A stretch of DNA of 64,000 bases from Sacculina carcini (taxonomy: Eukaryota; Arthropoda; Thecostraca; Sacculinidae): contig OU696575.1 of assembly GCA_916048095.2 (NCBI GenBank), positions 3,877,501-3,941,500 on the forward strand, given 5' to 3'. Numbering within the stretch: position 1 is the stretch's first letter; every line of letters begins with the position of its first letter. The translations under genes and the position numbers were made by a program. Positions 10,494 to 22,064 of this stretch are shown here, in pieces. The notes beneath the pieces are model-generated. The model was not told the DNA's origin. It saw only the letters and a program-made list of their open reading frames with translations, and searched no databases.

Positions 10494-12056
10494 ATGAGTG
10501 ATGAAAGGAATTTACCCGTTGCCATCATGATCATGATTATCGTCATAGTTGGCGTTGGTTCGTCAATGACCCCAGCGTTTGTGATCCTAAGACGACGTCA
10601 TCTTCGTTCAAAGCTTATGTTCCAAACACTGGCTAATCTCTCAGTCGGAGAAACACTGTTTCTGACCGCGATTGTATTCAACGTTATGTATACAGCAATG
10701 GGAATGCACCATACACCTCTCATGTGCACCATCACCATAGCAACAAACAAATCGTTGAGTGTCAATGCCACTATTCTACTGCTGGCCGTCAACGTAGAAA
10801 GATACGTTTCTGTTCAGTACGGTCTACGCTACTACCAGCTGATGAGCAAAATGAAACATTTCCTCCTATTGGCTGCTTCTTGGATAATCACGAGCATCTA
10901 CTGGATAGCTCATTTCAGCCTGATGTGGAACACTACAGAATGGACCGGATTCTCAGGGCGCTGTTTGTCGTTCAACGTTGTTCCGTCCTGGCTTCATAGC
11001 ATCACTTATGGAGTGCTACTTTTTATTAACCTGACATCGATCGTGTTCAACATTATTGTCTCCCGTGAAGCCGACAGACATTCAAAAGAGATTCATTTCC
11101 AACGTCGTTCTGTTGGAGTGTCTGAAAACAGGAACGCAATGCGCAGCTATAAGGGAGTGGTTCTCGGTACAACTATGATTCTGGTGTTCGTATTGCCTGG
11201 AAACGTGGTCATGATTCTTGATCAAATTTTTAAGCTCCCCAAAAACTCCAAGCAATTGGTTTTATTCATGACTCTGATCTCCTATATTCTGGATGGTTGG
11301 GTGATTGGTTTCTTTCATAAGACACTGAAGGAAGAGTACTCGCAAATTTTAAGCATCAGACTGTTCAAAACCACTTCCTCCAATTGTGATCCACCAAAAA
11401 CTGCCACCAAACAAAACATACACTCGCGAAAATCGGATAACAAACAAATGCAAACGCTTCAGGAAAATGAGTGTCAGCAGTATCGAGCAAATCGATCGCG
11501 ACAGAACTCCCAAACACGTCGTCAACAGCCGCACCCTGAAAGCAAGGCTAATATCATCAATACGCACATGCTATACTTGTCAAATCAAATGCCCATCAAA
11601 CACAAAGCTGCAAATGAAACTGGTGTCATTGGCGCAAGATACATAAACAACGTCATCATCATCCCTCGCAATGGTATTTCTTCTGGAGACGATGTAGCTC
11701 AACTTGGTACATCCATCAATACCATGAGAAATGACCGACCAAAGAGCATCGTACCAACAGCTCACGGCAACTATGGAGTACACGATGTAAACTCTACTCA
11801 CACTCTAAATCGCGATGTTCTTCCTTGTGCTTGCCATCAGTTCGCCCAGCGTCAAACGTCTTGCTCTTGCCGGAACACGTGCACTGACAGACAAATTCGC
11901 GCAACAAACACTCAAACAGTGATGTCCGGTGATGTATCCTATCCCACAACTAATGATAACAACGGCTATATAACGAATTCGAGAGTGTACAGTAGACATG
12001 AATGGAGAGTTAGAGGTAACCTCTTGAAGCGTTTGAACGCTTTTGAAAATTACTGA
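10494..12056 (+). CDS. Rhodopsin-like seven-transmembrane receptor, orphan
   Basis: A 520-codon uninterrupted frame. Hydrophobic helices fall near residues 10-31, 43-67, 80-101, 122-143, 167-189, 219-244 and 254-275. TM3 ends in VNVERYVSV, the E/DRY motif of class A receptors, at residues 102-104; Cys78 at the top of TM3 and Cys157 in the second extracellular loop could form the usual disulfide. TM6 keeps a proline (VFVLPGN). Departures: TM2 reads LANLSVGETLF where most class A receptors have LAxxD, and TM7 reads ILDGWVIGFF instead of NPxxY. The N-terminus is only about 9 residues with no signal peptide, while the cytoplasmic tail is about 240 residues, polar and rich in Asn, Ser, Arg. A splice-acceptor-like sequence abuts the ATG, so the true N-terminus may be longer. 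Ligand unknown. AATAAA occurs at 12533-12538. Confidence 0.8.
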   Translation: MSDERNLPVAIMIMIIVIVGVGSSMTPAFVILRRRHLRSKLMFQTLANLSVGETLFLTAIVFNVMYTAMGMHHTPLMCTITIATNKSLSVNATILLLAVNVERYVSVQYGLRYYQLMSKMKHFLLLAASWIITSIYWIAHFSLMWNTTEWTGFSGRCLSFNVVPSWLHSITYGVLLFINLTSIVFNIIVSREADRHSKEIHFQRRSVGVSENRNAMRSYKGVVLGTTMILVFVLPGNVVMILDQIFKLPKNSKQLVLFMTLISYILDGWVIGFFHKTLKEEYSQILSIRLFKTTSSNCDPPKTATKQNIHSRKSDNKQMQTLQENECQQYRANRSRQNSQTRRQQPHPESKANIINTHMLYLSNQMPIKHKAANETGVIGARYINNVIIIPRNGISSGDDVAQLGTSINTMRNDRPKSIVPTAHGNYGVHDVNSTHTLNRDVLPCACHQFAQRQTSCSCRNTCTDRQIRATNTQTVMSGDVSYPTTNDNNGYITNSRVYSRHEWRVRGNLLKRLNAFENY

Positions 12057-14199
12057 ACAAGTTCACTTGCTTGGCATGAATAATTAGCTCCATGTCAGAA
12101 CCAGTCCTAATGTCAAATTATTCGTTCATTCTGCTCAGACATTCACCATCCCTTGATCTCCGTAGTCTAAAGGAGCACATGTCTGAAGTTGAGGCAAGTG
12201 AGAAAAACGAAAGCGAAATATGGAAATGAAACCGATTGAAATCAATTCAGGTGATGTAAAAAGATCAAAACGTGATAAGGCCATGGTCAGATACGACTAA
12301 AAAGCTATCAAAAAGGTAACACGTATGAGAGCATAGAGTTGGGAGAAACAAGACAGCTTTGTAGACGAGGTTGAAGTGAGGAATATTCGAGGTGATGAAC
12401 ACTTATGGTGGACACATTGAAACGCATTTATGAAAGTGAATACGAGATGTAAAATGTGTCTATTAATGAGGAGCTTGGAAAACTGCCAGAACGTGAGGCT
12501 TAGAAGTACTAGAAGTACTAGAAAGTACTAGAAATAAATGACAACATGAATAAATGAAGAACATGAAGTACTAGAAATAGTGATCCGATTGAAACGGTAA
12601 GACACTGCGGATAAAACACGTGAAACAGGTCCAGAATATCTATAAGTTGTTGATAAACAGTGTTTGATCAAACACGAGTTCAGTGCTGTTGTTGCCAATC
12701 TGTTGCTAGGTGTGGTTATATGTGTCACAATTCAATGACGCTAGCATTGCTTTATGGTTTGCACAGCTTTGTGTTATTGTGCCTGTGTGTGTATATGTGT
12801 ATATGATCAAGTATTCATCGGTGTTGTAGTCGCCAGTCAACGTCTAGGAATTTGGCTCTCCCCAACCATGATTGTACCAGCAGCATTAACACGAGTGTAT
12901 AATGTCATTGGTTTTCGTCTGTGTGCATTGTAACTGTTAAATTGTGTGGATTGATGTGACTAATTGTTTGTGTGTATCCATTGTTCACCATGCGTCATGT
13001 TAATTGAACACAACGTCTCGCCGACCATCCATGTTGCACATGCTACCACGCCAACATCACAAGAACGTGGTTCACAATTCAACTGTTCACACTGCTTATG
13101 TACGCTTCTTGAATGTTATTAGTCATAATGAAACGATATTTGACTGCACGACTAAGTCACCGAACAAATACAAACAGCACGACAACAAAAGTTGTTTCCG
13201 TCAACGTTTATAAAGGTTTAAATGCGGATAGTGAAACAGACCGCGGGTAGCTCGAGTTTGGTCAAAATTAATATGCAGTAGTTATGAATGATAATCAGGC
13301 AGATCTTTAGTGTGCTCTCTCTCTATATCCACATCCATGCATACTCATGCTGTAAATTCCCTGTTTGAGCCAAACGAATCCACTTCATTGCCATAGCAAT
13401 AGGCGAAGAAATAGTTTACTCTGATCCAGTACAAGCTCAATGAAGGCATCCATTATAAACCGTTATATGTATTGAGTGTTCCACCAAGACACATGATCTA
13501 ACCACATACGCCCACAGTACAGCAGCGTGGGCATAAAAACTGACATTTTCAATGATGGACGTAGAGTTTCTCTGCTATATCAACCACTTTATAATGCCGA
13601 GCAGCAATAACATGATGCGCCACAATGGAAAAGATGATCAATAATCACAGACGAACATAAAGACCAGACAACCATTGAAAACACCGGCATCTTAATGTTT
13701 CAGATAAAGAACGCAAAGCTGAAAAGTTTTCGGCTTTTCAGCCACGTGCCTTTCCTGGAAACCATTATTCTGCCGCATGCCTTTATTGTGTATTCACCCT
13801 ATTCGGCTAGACATTGAGAGGCTCGACACATTTATACAATGGAAGCGACTCGGGCAACACAGAGCGGGGTTTTGCCTAGCACTGGTATGCTGATATCAAC
13901 ATCATGCAAACATATGGACACATTACTCGCCCAAAGCAAAATGCATATTACCTCCAGAAATCCGTGAAAGAAAGGTCACGTCCATGTCCAGTGATACGGT
14001 TAGGAGTTCCTGTTTGGTCACATATCGGTAAACATTTCAAGATAGTGTGGCGTTTCTGCCTGTGATCTGTTTCAGCTTATGAACGTCATGTAACTGGTAA
14101 TTATTCATTTAGTTGGTAACCAATTTCGAATTCCACAATTAAACAAAAGTCTGAGACTCAATGATTCAGTGATCACGATATACAACTGAGTGACTAGAT
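12057..14199. other. Non-coding 3' flank of the receptor
   Basis: No exon recognised. A candidate poly(A) signal AATAAA lies at 12533-12538, about 480 bp after the stop. A small tandem of AGTACTAGA units lies at about 12503-12575. The 70-codon frame at 13004-13213 has no recognised similarity. Confidence 0.5.
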
Positions 14200-14517
14200 C
14201 AGGAGTCTCGAACACGAGGCCCGCAGCTCCCATACGGCTTCCAGGCATTATCTTGCTGCTCGCCAATATAATGCAGCCAAACCAAATAATATGAAATCAA
14301 GCAAAATAAGGCATACATTTACATAGATCACACAGCGCTATAATATTCAATTCATATTGTCATGTATTCACCTGAATCTTGAAGCGAATTCCCTGATTTT
14401 TGTAGATTTATGTATTCTACACAATAAAATTGAACGGTATATTTCCTATAGACGCGGCCGTGTGTCATTTATATTTCATAAAACAACTCATCTCTTCATT
14501 GGAGTTTGAAACCCCTG
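14200..14517. mobile_element. hAT-like MITE, CAGGGGTTTCAAACTCC family
   Basis: Left end CAGGAGTCTCGAACACGAGG and right end GGAGTTTGAAACCCCTG are inverted copies. The GGCCCGC next to the left end is typical of Charlie-like hAT termini. The flanks GACTAGAT and GACTTTTT agree only at 5 of 8, so the age is probably considerable. Confidence 0.6.
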
Positions 14518-14571
14518 GACTTTTTTGATCCTACAAGTATCCCTCAGTTAAACAACACCGAATAATCCCAG

Positions 14572-14831
14572 CAGTGGCGGCGCGAAGGGGGAATTGAGGA
14601 AGCTGGAGCCCCACTAAAAATATGCGCGCCCCCCCCCCCAATCATAATCATGGACATTCAAATTTATCACCACTATAAATTAATTACTGTAATTTTGGTT
14701 CAAGTTCGAAGACTCAATCAGTGTGCCCCAGTCCCATATTATATTATGTAGTCAGCGGTCGAGTGTAGTTCTTCATGTTTCGCCAAGCCCCCACAACTTT
14801 TTACTTGGCAAAAATACTAGCGCCGCCACTG
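14572..14831. mobile_element. hAT-like MITE, CAGTGGCGGC family, perfect TSD
   Basis: 260 bp; ends CAGTGGCGGCGCG and AGCGCCGCCACTG; perfect 8-bp duplication AATCCCAG at 14564-14571 and 14832-14839. About 80 bp longer than the copy at 2986 because of extra sequence in the middle. Confidence 0.9.
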
Positions 14832-15772
14832 AATCCCAGTAGGTATAAGAACGAGATTCAGCGAAAAGACTTCCTCAATTAATACATCAACCCGTGACAA
14901 CCACCCAAACAGTCCGGATAAACAAAATGGCTCATTCACCGGCTACATAAGATGACTGGTTTCCAGTCCAAAATGGATGATTCATGAATGCGTATCAGTT
15001 TGCTAACAGACCACTTTCAAACGAGCAAAGTGATTGAATATTAATTGTGAAATACCAGTCAGAGGTCAGCTTGGTATACATATACATGTAGGTAAATATT
15101 GTTTCACGGATCTTATACTAATGCAGAGTGTATATTGTGTCTGAACCCGCGACATATTGCAAGAGGTATCAGGTAATCCCACAGTTTGAGTTACAGTTCC
15201 ACGTGAAAGAGGGAAAGTCGAATCACCAACTGATTGAAGTCAGTCATCGATGATTGATAGATATCTTACATAAACTATCCTGTATGTCGACCAACAATCC
15301 AGCATTCAGAATCTCTAACGTACAATATCCGCTTCGACACAAGGATTACAAACAAACACATTTACGACAACCATCTGTATCGTGCATTTCGCTGTGACAT
15401 TACAGTTTCTACAGTCCTCAATAAGCATTATATATTCCAAGTCGACATACACAAAAACAGATTCGCGGAAGCCAATGACAATGCAGTCAAAATGACTGTG
15501 TTTTTTATATAAATAAACGAACATTGGATGATATATCTGGAGATTTAGACAAGACTGTGCGTGTGCATGACACATTAGGCCTTGTGCACCGTATTGGTGA
15601 TGTAGGCTGCTTTTCTGTCGACACACCCTTTGGGGAGGATAGTAGCTGTCACGGTAAAACATCTCGGATGGATTACACTGAACGTGACTCAGTTCACCCA
15701 CGCTATATTCAACTTAGTTCACGCACAGCAATGATACAATGACAGCTGACCATGTCTGGATCAGGCCATTAC
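14832..15772. other. Non-coding stretch
   Basis: A 128-codon minus frame at 15315-15701 is cysteine-rich but has no recognisable domain or clear splice sites, so it was not called as a gene. Confidence 0.45.
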
Positions 15773-16929
15773 CAGAGGTGGGCATTCCGAACAAATGTTC
15801 GCGAATCTTTATCCGCGGATTTGTTCGGACCAGCAAAATCCCGGCTTTGGGTTCGGATGTTCAGATTCGGACCGACGTCAGAAAAGATTCGGACTTACGG
15901 GTTCGGAACGTCTTTTTTTTCGCGAATCCGAACCTCCGAATCCCGGAGAAATTTCGAAGAAATGAAGACGACCAAACATTGGTTTTAAACTTCTTCGTGG
16001 CATAAAGATGTGCTGACGCCTGTGTTTCTGTAACAACTAGAGACCCCTACGATCATGGTTGACGCTAAGCGTGTAAGGAATCAAGAACATTAGATTGAGA
16101 ACATTTGTTTCAACCAATTTCTTCCAGTCCCTGGCCTCCTGCAAAGGCAGCACATGACATTAGAACGCTAAACCTAACCGAACATCTATGAAAAATATAG
16201 AAACGTTTTTGTGCGTTTTTTATAAATTAGAGTTTTTAATGTTTTTGAATCCTTACACATTTAGCCTAGACCATATGACCATTAGTGGTGTATTTTACTT
16301 GATCGCTTCTCTGCTTTAATTTCAGTATGGGCGTGTAAGTGTGTGTGTGTGTGTGTGTCTCAAACGACCACTGCTCGAAATGTGCTCGATATGCAAGTCT
16401 GTGTAACTGTGTTCAGCAATGCGAAACAAAGACTAGTATTACTGCCTGAACTGCTCTTTTTTCAATTAGGATATATACTGGTGGTGTTTAACTCATTGCT
16501 TTAAATGTACCACACATACTCTTCATGTTGTGACTGTAGCAATCAGAACATATTAGTGATGCGCAACCACCGCGCATGCGCCGGTGACTACGCTTGCGCA
16601 ACTTTTTGTTTTTACTCCTTACTGTCTTGTTTTTGTCTTACTTGTTTAATAAATAATGTAGATATCTTAAACACTTTTTTAATCGCAAATTTAGATTCGA
16701 ATATTCGGAATGAGTAAAATTTGGGTTTTGAAATATTCGGAAGGTATCGGAATTAAGGTTCGCTTTGCTATTTTGTAAAGATTCGGAGGTTCGCGGATAA
16801 ATGTTCGGAATAAATGTTCGCACCGAAACTTTGAAATCGAGTTCGTTAGTCGGAGGTTCGGAACCCAAAACCAGCGAAGATTGGGGTTCGGATTCGGAGC
16901 CCCAAAAAAGGTTCGCGCGCCCACCTATG
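15773..16929. mobile_element. hAT-like element with TTCGGA-rich ends, perfect TSD
   Basis: 1157 bp. Left end CAGAGGTGGGCATTCCGAAC, right end GCGCGCCCACCTATG. Perfect 8-bp duplication GCCATTAC at 15765-15772 and 16930-16937. Both ends (about 230 bp each) are packed with TTCGGA/TCCGAA and TTCGCG motifs, probably transposase-binding subterminal repeats. The middle is unremarkable and encodes no transposase. Confidence 0.9.
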
Positions 16930-17344
16930 GCCATTACATACAGCTAATCACATCGCCCAATGTCAAACACTGAAAGCCGATAAAACGATGGCAATGCCGA
17001 TGAATTTCCCTGCTGAAATGTACAATACGAATACATTACGCTAAAGATATTCCAATGCAGACAGTGTCCAGAAGTCCATCCTTTCGAAGATTCAACAACG
17101 AATCAGGTAAACGCTGACAACAAATTACCGTTGTTTCATTTGTTTCTATTGATAATCGAAGCTATCTCATATATCTACTGTAGAAAAAGCCACGATTCAG
17201 CATACATACCACTTAATCTACGGCTAAATAAACAGGAGAGTTTTCTACTGGTTCATACAAGAGCGATCACTATATATGCGGCCAGGATATATACCAGGAT
17301 ATCACTATATATGCGACCAGGACAGAGTCATTGATAGGTGGCTA
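16930..17344. other. Non-coding stretch with a short direct repeat
   Basis: TATCACTATATATGCG(A/G)CCAGGA occurs twice at about 17264-17287 and 17297-17320. Nothing else recognised. Confidence 0.5.
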
Positions 17345-17362
17345 TGATAAATGTACCAGCAG

Positions 17363-17368
17363 TTTAAT
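17363..17368 (-). promoter_or_regulatory. Possible poly(A) signal ATTAAA
   Basis: On the minus strand ATTAAA follows the stop at 17399 by about 30 nt. It is a common variant of AATAAA and supports a transcript end near 17345. Confidence 0.4.
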
Positions 17369-17398
17369 AAAACAGCACATAATACGATGTGATGTGTA

Positions 17399-17431
17399 TC
17401 ATGTGATGAGCATGTTCTGAATGACATCTTC
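17399..17431 (-). CDS. Possible terminal exon joined to 18349-18931
   Basis: After a good acceptor (sense TTTTGACGGTCTGTGCAG) comes EDVIQNMLIT and a stop, in phase 0. The exon at 18349-18931 ends in phase 0 at a GTGAGT donor, so the two join in frame. Short, so support is mainly from splice signals and the poly(A)-like signal just beyond. Confidence 0.35.
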   Translation of the reverse strand, partial: EDVIQNMLIT

Positions 17432-18348
17432 CTGCACAGACCGTCAAAATCAAGCCATCGGGAAGAACATTAGAAATCGTCCGGTAACTGGACACAACCA
17501 GTTGGCAAGGGAACAGGTGTAGCCTGGTGAACCTAAGGAGCCTGGGAACCCAAGAAGCCTCGTGAACCTGGGTTATACTCACCAGACATCGACAGAAATG
17601 CAGTGCAGAAGGAATGCAGAAGGTGTGGGCAGTAAAAGTTGGGAGGATAAGGAAGCGCAGTGGTCCAGAAGGTTCGAGAGGTGACCTATGACTGTGACTT
17701 GCCATCCTCTTGAATCACTTGATCATTCTCCAATGTAGAACTAGCTTTAGCCTCAACATAGTGATGTGACTATTACTGTATTCTTATGTGTCTTTCTTGA
17801 AATTGATATGTCGCGCGCGTGTTTATATGCGCTATAGCCAATACATGTGTAGTTGCATCTTGCACATGTGGATGATTTGTGAAAGGTATCATGTCATGTT
17901 GGTGAAACCCGATTAAGTTTGCATATTTCATTCTCAAAATTTCATAGGCTGTTCTAAACTTACACCCCTAGTTTTTGCAACGTATTTAACAAATTAAAAA
18001 ACCCACCCCATCATGGAGAAAGTAGTTTCTTAAATTATAGCGTAATGTGTTGCATGTTCAAAGAAGTATTGCAATGGTCAGCATTGATTTTAGTCACCTG
18101 ACCTTCGAGGCTAATAATTAAATTTAATTTTTGCTCATTTAATGCAATGAGTGTTCTTCGAATAAGCACGGATATCAAAGTCATTACTCTGAACAGATGA
18201 ACGGTAGCAAAGTACTGCAGGAAAAGCGGTCGCAAAATCTAAATCGCACACTGGCGTGGTCATTTTAGATGATTAGATATTGAGATATATATCGCGACAA
18301 GGGTATTTGCGATAATTTAGTTGGCGCCAAATTTGTAACATCACTCAC

Positions 18349-18931
18349 CTCATTGTTTTCCCTTGCTGGCTTAGCTACAGTAGACTCGTGAACGTGAGCT
18401 GAGGTTTGCTGAGGATCCACTTGATTGATGCCTTCAATAGTCGTATCTCCGGAGCACTCTCCGTCTGGTTGTCGTGTTCGCATCAGTGGTCGCCGCTTCA
18501 CCGTGGCAAACGTTGTAAGATTACGTGAAAGTCTACGATTTGGTGATGTAGGAAACTGCTGCGACGCGGATGACGATGACTTTGTCACCACGTGACTGTT
18601 CTCCCGTCGCCCCACACTGGATGCCCCTCTCCTGTTTGACGATACAGTATCAGTAGTCTTTGACTCGATCACCGGATATTTACCACCAGTCGTAAATTGC
18701 TGATGATTAACTGAACGGATTGCACTCGGCAGTCTCACTCGACTATTGAGCGCTTGGCACACTGGACTCGGACAAACATTTGTGTCCACAGCTGCACCGG
18801 CCGACTTCGACGAGGACATTGTGTGAGCAGCGGCAGTGGTGGCAGGCACTGCTGCATTATCGCGCACCAAATTGCCTCGCAGAGGAAGTGGTGGTGGTGG
18901 CGCGGTGTCGGCGTGCAGAAACGCTTGGCTT
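18349..18931 (-). CDS. Ser/Arg-rich exon of an unidentified gene
   Basis: 583 nt, one open frame of 194 codons, incoming phase 2 (acceptor ...TGATGACCAG) and outgoing phase 0 at a strong donor GAG|GTGAGT. Composition is disordered: a proline run TAPPPPLPL near the start, then Ser-, Thr- and Arg-rich stretches (VTKSSSSASQQF, RRLSRN, VKRRPLMRTRQP) and an acidic end. No domain recognised. It lies downstream of the last recognised TADA1 exon but the phases do not match directly (TADA1 exon 7 ends in phase 0), so either an exon is missing between them or it belongs to another gene. Confidence 0.5.
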
Positions 18932-19654
18932 CTGGTCATCAGAAGCAATTGTACAACCTCTCAGACAAGACAAGCACAGACTAGCACACTACGTGTGTGC
19001 GCTCACACATTTGTCTCAAATTACGATCACAATTTCGCTCATAAACACGCATAAAGAGTGAAAGAAATGAAACGAAGCAATAGATAAACAAATCTGTTTT
19101 TCGATTGAAAAAACAGATCAACAGAACATGGTTTCAGATAATATCGACCAGTTAAAGTTACAAAGCGCAATTTAATATCATGTTCACAACAATCACGAGT
19201 ACAGTGTGTATAGGAAAATCGTGTGCTATAGACAGAACAGTTCTTGAGAAGCACTAGTCAACAACTGACTGACCACAAATTGCCGTCCATCGCAAGCTAC
19301 AACGCACACGCGCGCGCACACGCACGCATACATGTAATACACATAACCGTACATATACTTAGCGGTGATTTCAGTGTGAGAAAATGATTGGTTGATTGGT
19401 TGTCAAGGAAGTCTGGCTACACGATACTTAATCGAGACTGATGAGGTGCACGCAACAAACATATACGTAAATACGGGTAAAAAATTGTTCACCGACAAGT
19501 AGACAGCACTTTGAATGTCAAAAAACAAATATCGTCAGAACAAAGATGAGAACTGAATTATATTAGGATTTAAGTGGGCGGTGGTAGCCCAATATACAGT
19601 ATACAATGTACAGTTGGTCACATTCAGAATTAAGAGAAAAGATCAAAGACATGC

Positions 19655-19860
19655 CACCTGATGTGTCATAATTGTGATTGTCGAGTGACTGCGGATCATA
19701 TTTTATCAGACAGTTCACACTTATGCCGGTCATTAATTTCATGTTGTACTCATCATAAGCTGAACTTTTCATTGAACAAAACGATGAGAGGAGATGAACG
19801 CGAGTTGTTTCACTTGTTGATTGCGAACTTGGGTGTCATTGTTTCTTGCGAACACTTTTA
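19655..19860 (+). mobile_element. Possible LINE C-terminal fragment
   Basis: The frame MCHNCDCRVTADHILSD followed by a hydrophobic segment resembles the C-terminal Cys-His region after the RNase H or RT domain of some LINEs (Cxx C..TxxHxL). Weak, short and without flanking support. Confidence 0.25.
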
Positions 19861-20267
19861 ATATTGAACGCACAGCTTTAACAATCAAATATTTGCAAAC
19901 AGCACACAGATTTAGCAATCACAATTTATTTCATTGAAAGTAGCCATCGTGGTATATAGATGACACTCGTAATTGTACTCTAGATTTGACATGCCCTCCA
20001 AATATGCGTGTGTATTTCTCTGTAGTGAGAGTGTGTTTGTGAAAATATCCAGCTGGTTCATTTGTGTGAAACAATCCACAATTCGGACCATTTATTATTG
20101 CCTGATTGCAAATAAACAACACAATCGCAATGAATGGAAAGGCTGCAGGTGTCGCACAAATTGTGTGATAAACGAAAACTACACAAGCACACGGATATCG
20201 GAAAAATACACATATAATTCGTCGTGAACGAGAGTCAGGACGGCGGTGATGAACGATGGGTAGCACA

Positions 20268-20270
<3 letters not shown>

Positions 20271-20302
<32 letters not shown>
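20271..20302. repeat. (AC)n microsatellite
   Basis: About 16 units of CA. Confidence 0.9.
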
Positions 20303-20304
<2 letters not shown>

Positions 20305-20900
20305 TCAAGCAGAGATCATTCAGCTACCTCCAAACAACCTGCACAAACCCCACAAATACATTCACTGTAGTAAAACAATATTGATCTGAGCAACCAGCTA
20401 CACAACAAACTAAACATATAAACTATTATCAACCCATCACGCAATTGCAAAAAATGAAGTATATGTCATCCTATGCCCAGCCAGCTGGTATTACATTAGT
20501 TATACAAGAGAGCAACGGGTATAGCGGTAGGGAAGAGAAGAGAAAAACAATACAAACAAATATAATAAGTAAAGAAAAAGGAGCAGAAAATAGAAGCAAA
20601 CATAGAGCTGAAAATAACATAACGAAAATGTATACAAGAGGTAGAATAATACAATCAGACATTAAGAGATTAAGACGGACCGCGGTAGGGCTGCTGAAAA
20701 CACATTGCCGTCTGGTGTGTAGACAGTTGTGGCTGTGGGTCCGTGTATTCGAGACGAGCACTGACACTTTCCATTAGTTGTGTGTATATCGCGTGACAAG
20801 GAATCGACGAATGATTACTCTAACACACAAACACAAACACACACATATATACATATACACTGGTTTTGTAGCCAAGTAGGTATTTGTGCGGTATGAGTGT

Positions 20901-21812
20901 GTAAAGATGCAATATTTGTGTAAAAGACGCAATATTTATGAAAAAGGCTCAATATTTGTGTAAAATACGCAATATTTGTGTAAAAAACGCAATATTTATG
21001 CAAAAGGCGCAATATTTGTGTACAAGACGCAATATTTATGTAAAATACGCAATATTTGTGTAAAATACGCAATATTTGTGTAAAATACGCAGTATTTACA
21101 CAATAAAAGGCGCAATATTTACGTAAAATACGCAATATTTGTGTAAAATGCGCAATATTTGTGTAAAATGCGCAATATTTGTGTAAAATACGCAATATTT
21201 ATGTAAAATACGCAATATTTGTGTAAAAGGCGCAATATTTGTGTAAAAGGCGCCATATTTGTGTAAAAGACACAATATATATGTAAAATACGCAATATTT
21301 GTGTAAAAGACGCAATATTTGTGTAAAATGCGCAATATTTGTGTAAAATACGCAATATTTGTGTAAAAGACGCAATATTTATGCAAGACGCAATATTTGT
21401 GTAAAAGACGCAATATTTATGTAAAATACGCAATATTTGTGTAAAATGCGCAATATTTGTGTAAAATACGCAATATTTGTGTAAAAGGCGCCATATTTGT
21501 GTAAAAGACGCAATATTTGTGTAAAATACGCAATATTTGTGTAAAAGACGCAATATTTATGCAAAAGACGCCATATTTGTGTAAAAGACGCAATATTTAT
21601 TTAAAATACGCAATATTTGTGTGAAATGCGCAATATTTGTGTAAAAGACGCAATATTTGTGTAAAAGACGCAATATTTGTGTAAAATACGCAATATTTGT
21701 GTAAAATACGCAATATTTGTGTAAAATACGCAATATTTGTGTAAAATACGCAATATTTGTGTAAAATACGCAATATTTGTGTAAAAGGCGCAATATTTGT
21801 CTAAATGACGCA
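20901..21812. repeat. Minisatellite of 20-bp units (about 45 copies)
   Basis: Tandem array of the unit GCAATATTTGTGTAAAATAC and close variants (AAAGAC, AAAGGC, AAATGC; TTATG for TTGTG). Period is 20 bp, with a few short-unit slips near 21100 and 21385. Because 20 is not a multiple of 3 and the minus-strand unit contains no stop in any frame, all three minus frames stay open for hundreds of bases. This looks like repeat structure, not a gene. Confidence 0.95.
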
Positions 21813-22064
21813 GCGGCCTGTTACCCCATATCACGTCACTAGCCAATGAAACAATGCTAACAAAAACCAATAGAAACTTAATATCATGATTGATGGCTTA
21901 TTCAAATTAATTCCAGGGATATGAGCATATACAATGTACAATTTCAGACTTCACTTGTTTGAGCTTATAAGGACCACATTCGTCCCATAAGACCTGCCAA
22001 CGAGAACGGAAAAACGATCAATGATGCGATAAAAGTACGAACATGGATCAGGAATATTAAAATA
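21813..22064. other. Non-coding spacer
   Basis: Nothing recognised between the minisatellite and the next transposon end. Confidence 0.5.

Noticed and set aside
15315-15701. 128-codon cysteine-rich minus frame
   Set aside because: No family resemblance or consistent splice sites; judged chance or unresolvable.
18349-18931. ZU5 or other ZO C-terminal domain in the Ser-rich exon
   Set aside because: No ZU5 motif was seen, and the ZO gene already has a stop and poly(A) signal at 33 kb.
20901-21812. CRISPR-like array
   Set aside because: Units are contiguous 20-mers without unique spacers, and the genome is eukaryotic.
20901-21870. Long minus-strand frames reading repeated YCVFYTNIA peptides
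   Set aside because: They are produced by a 20-bp tandem repeat open in all frames; no start context, splice signal or domain supports a protein.
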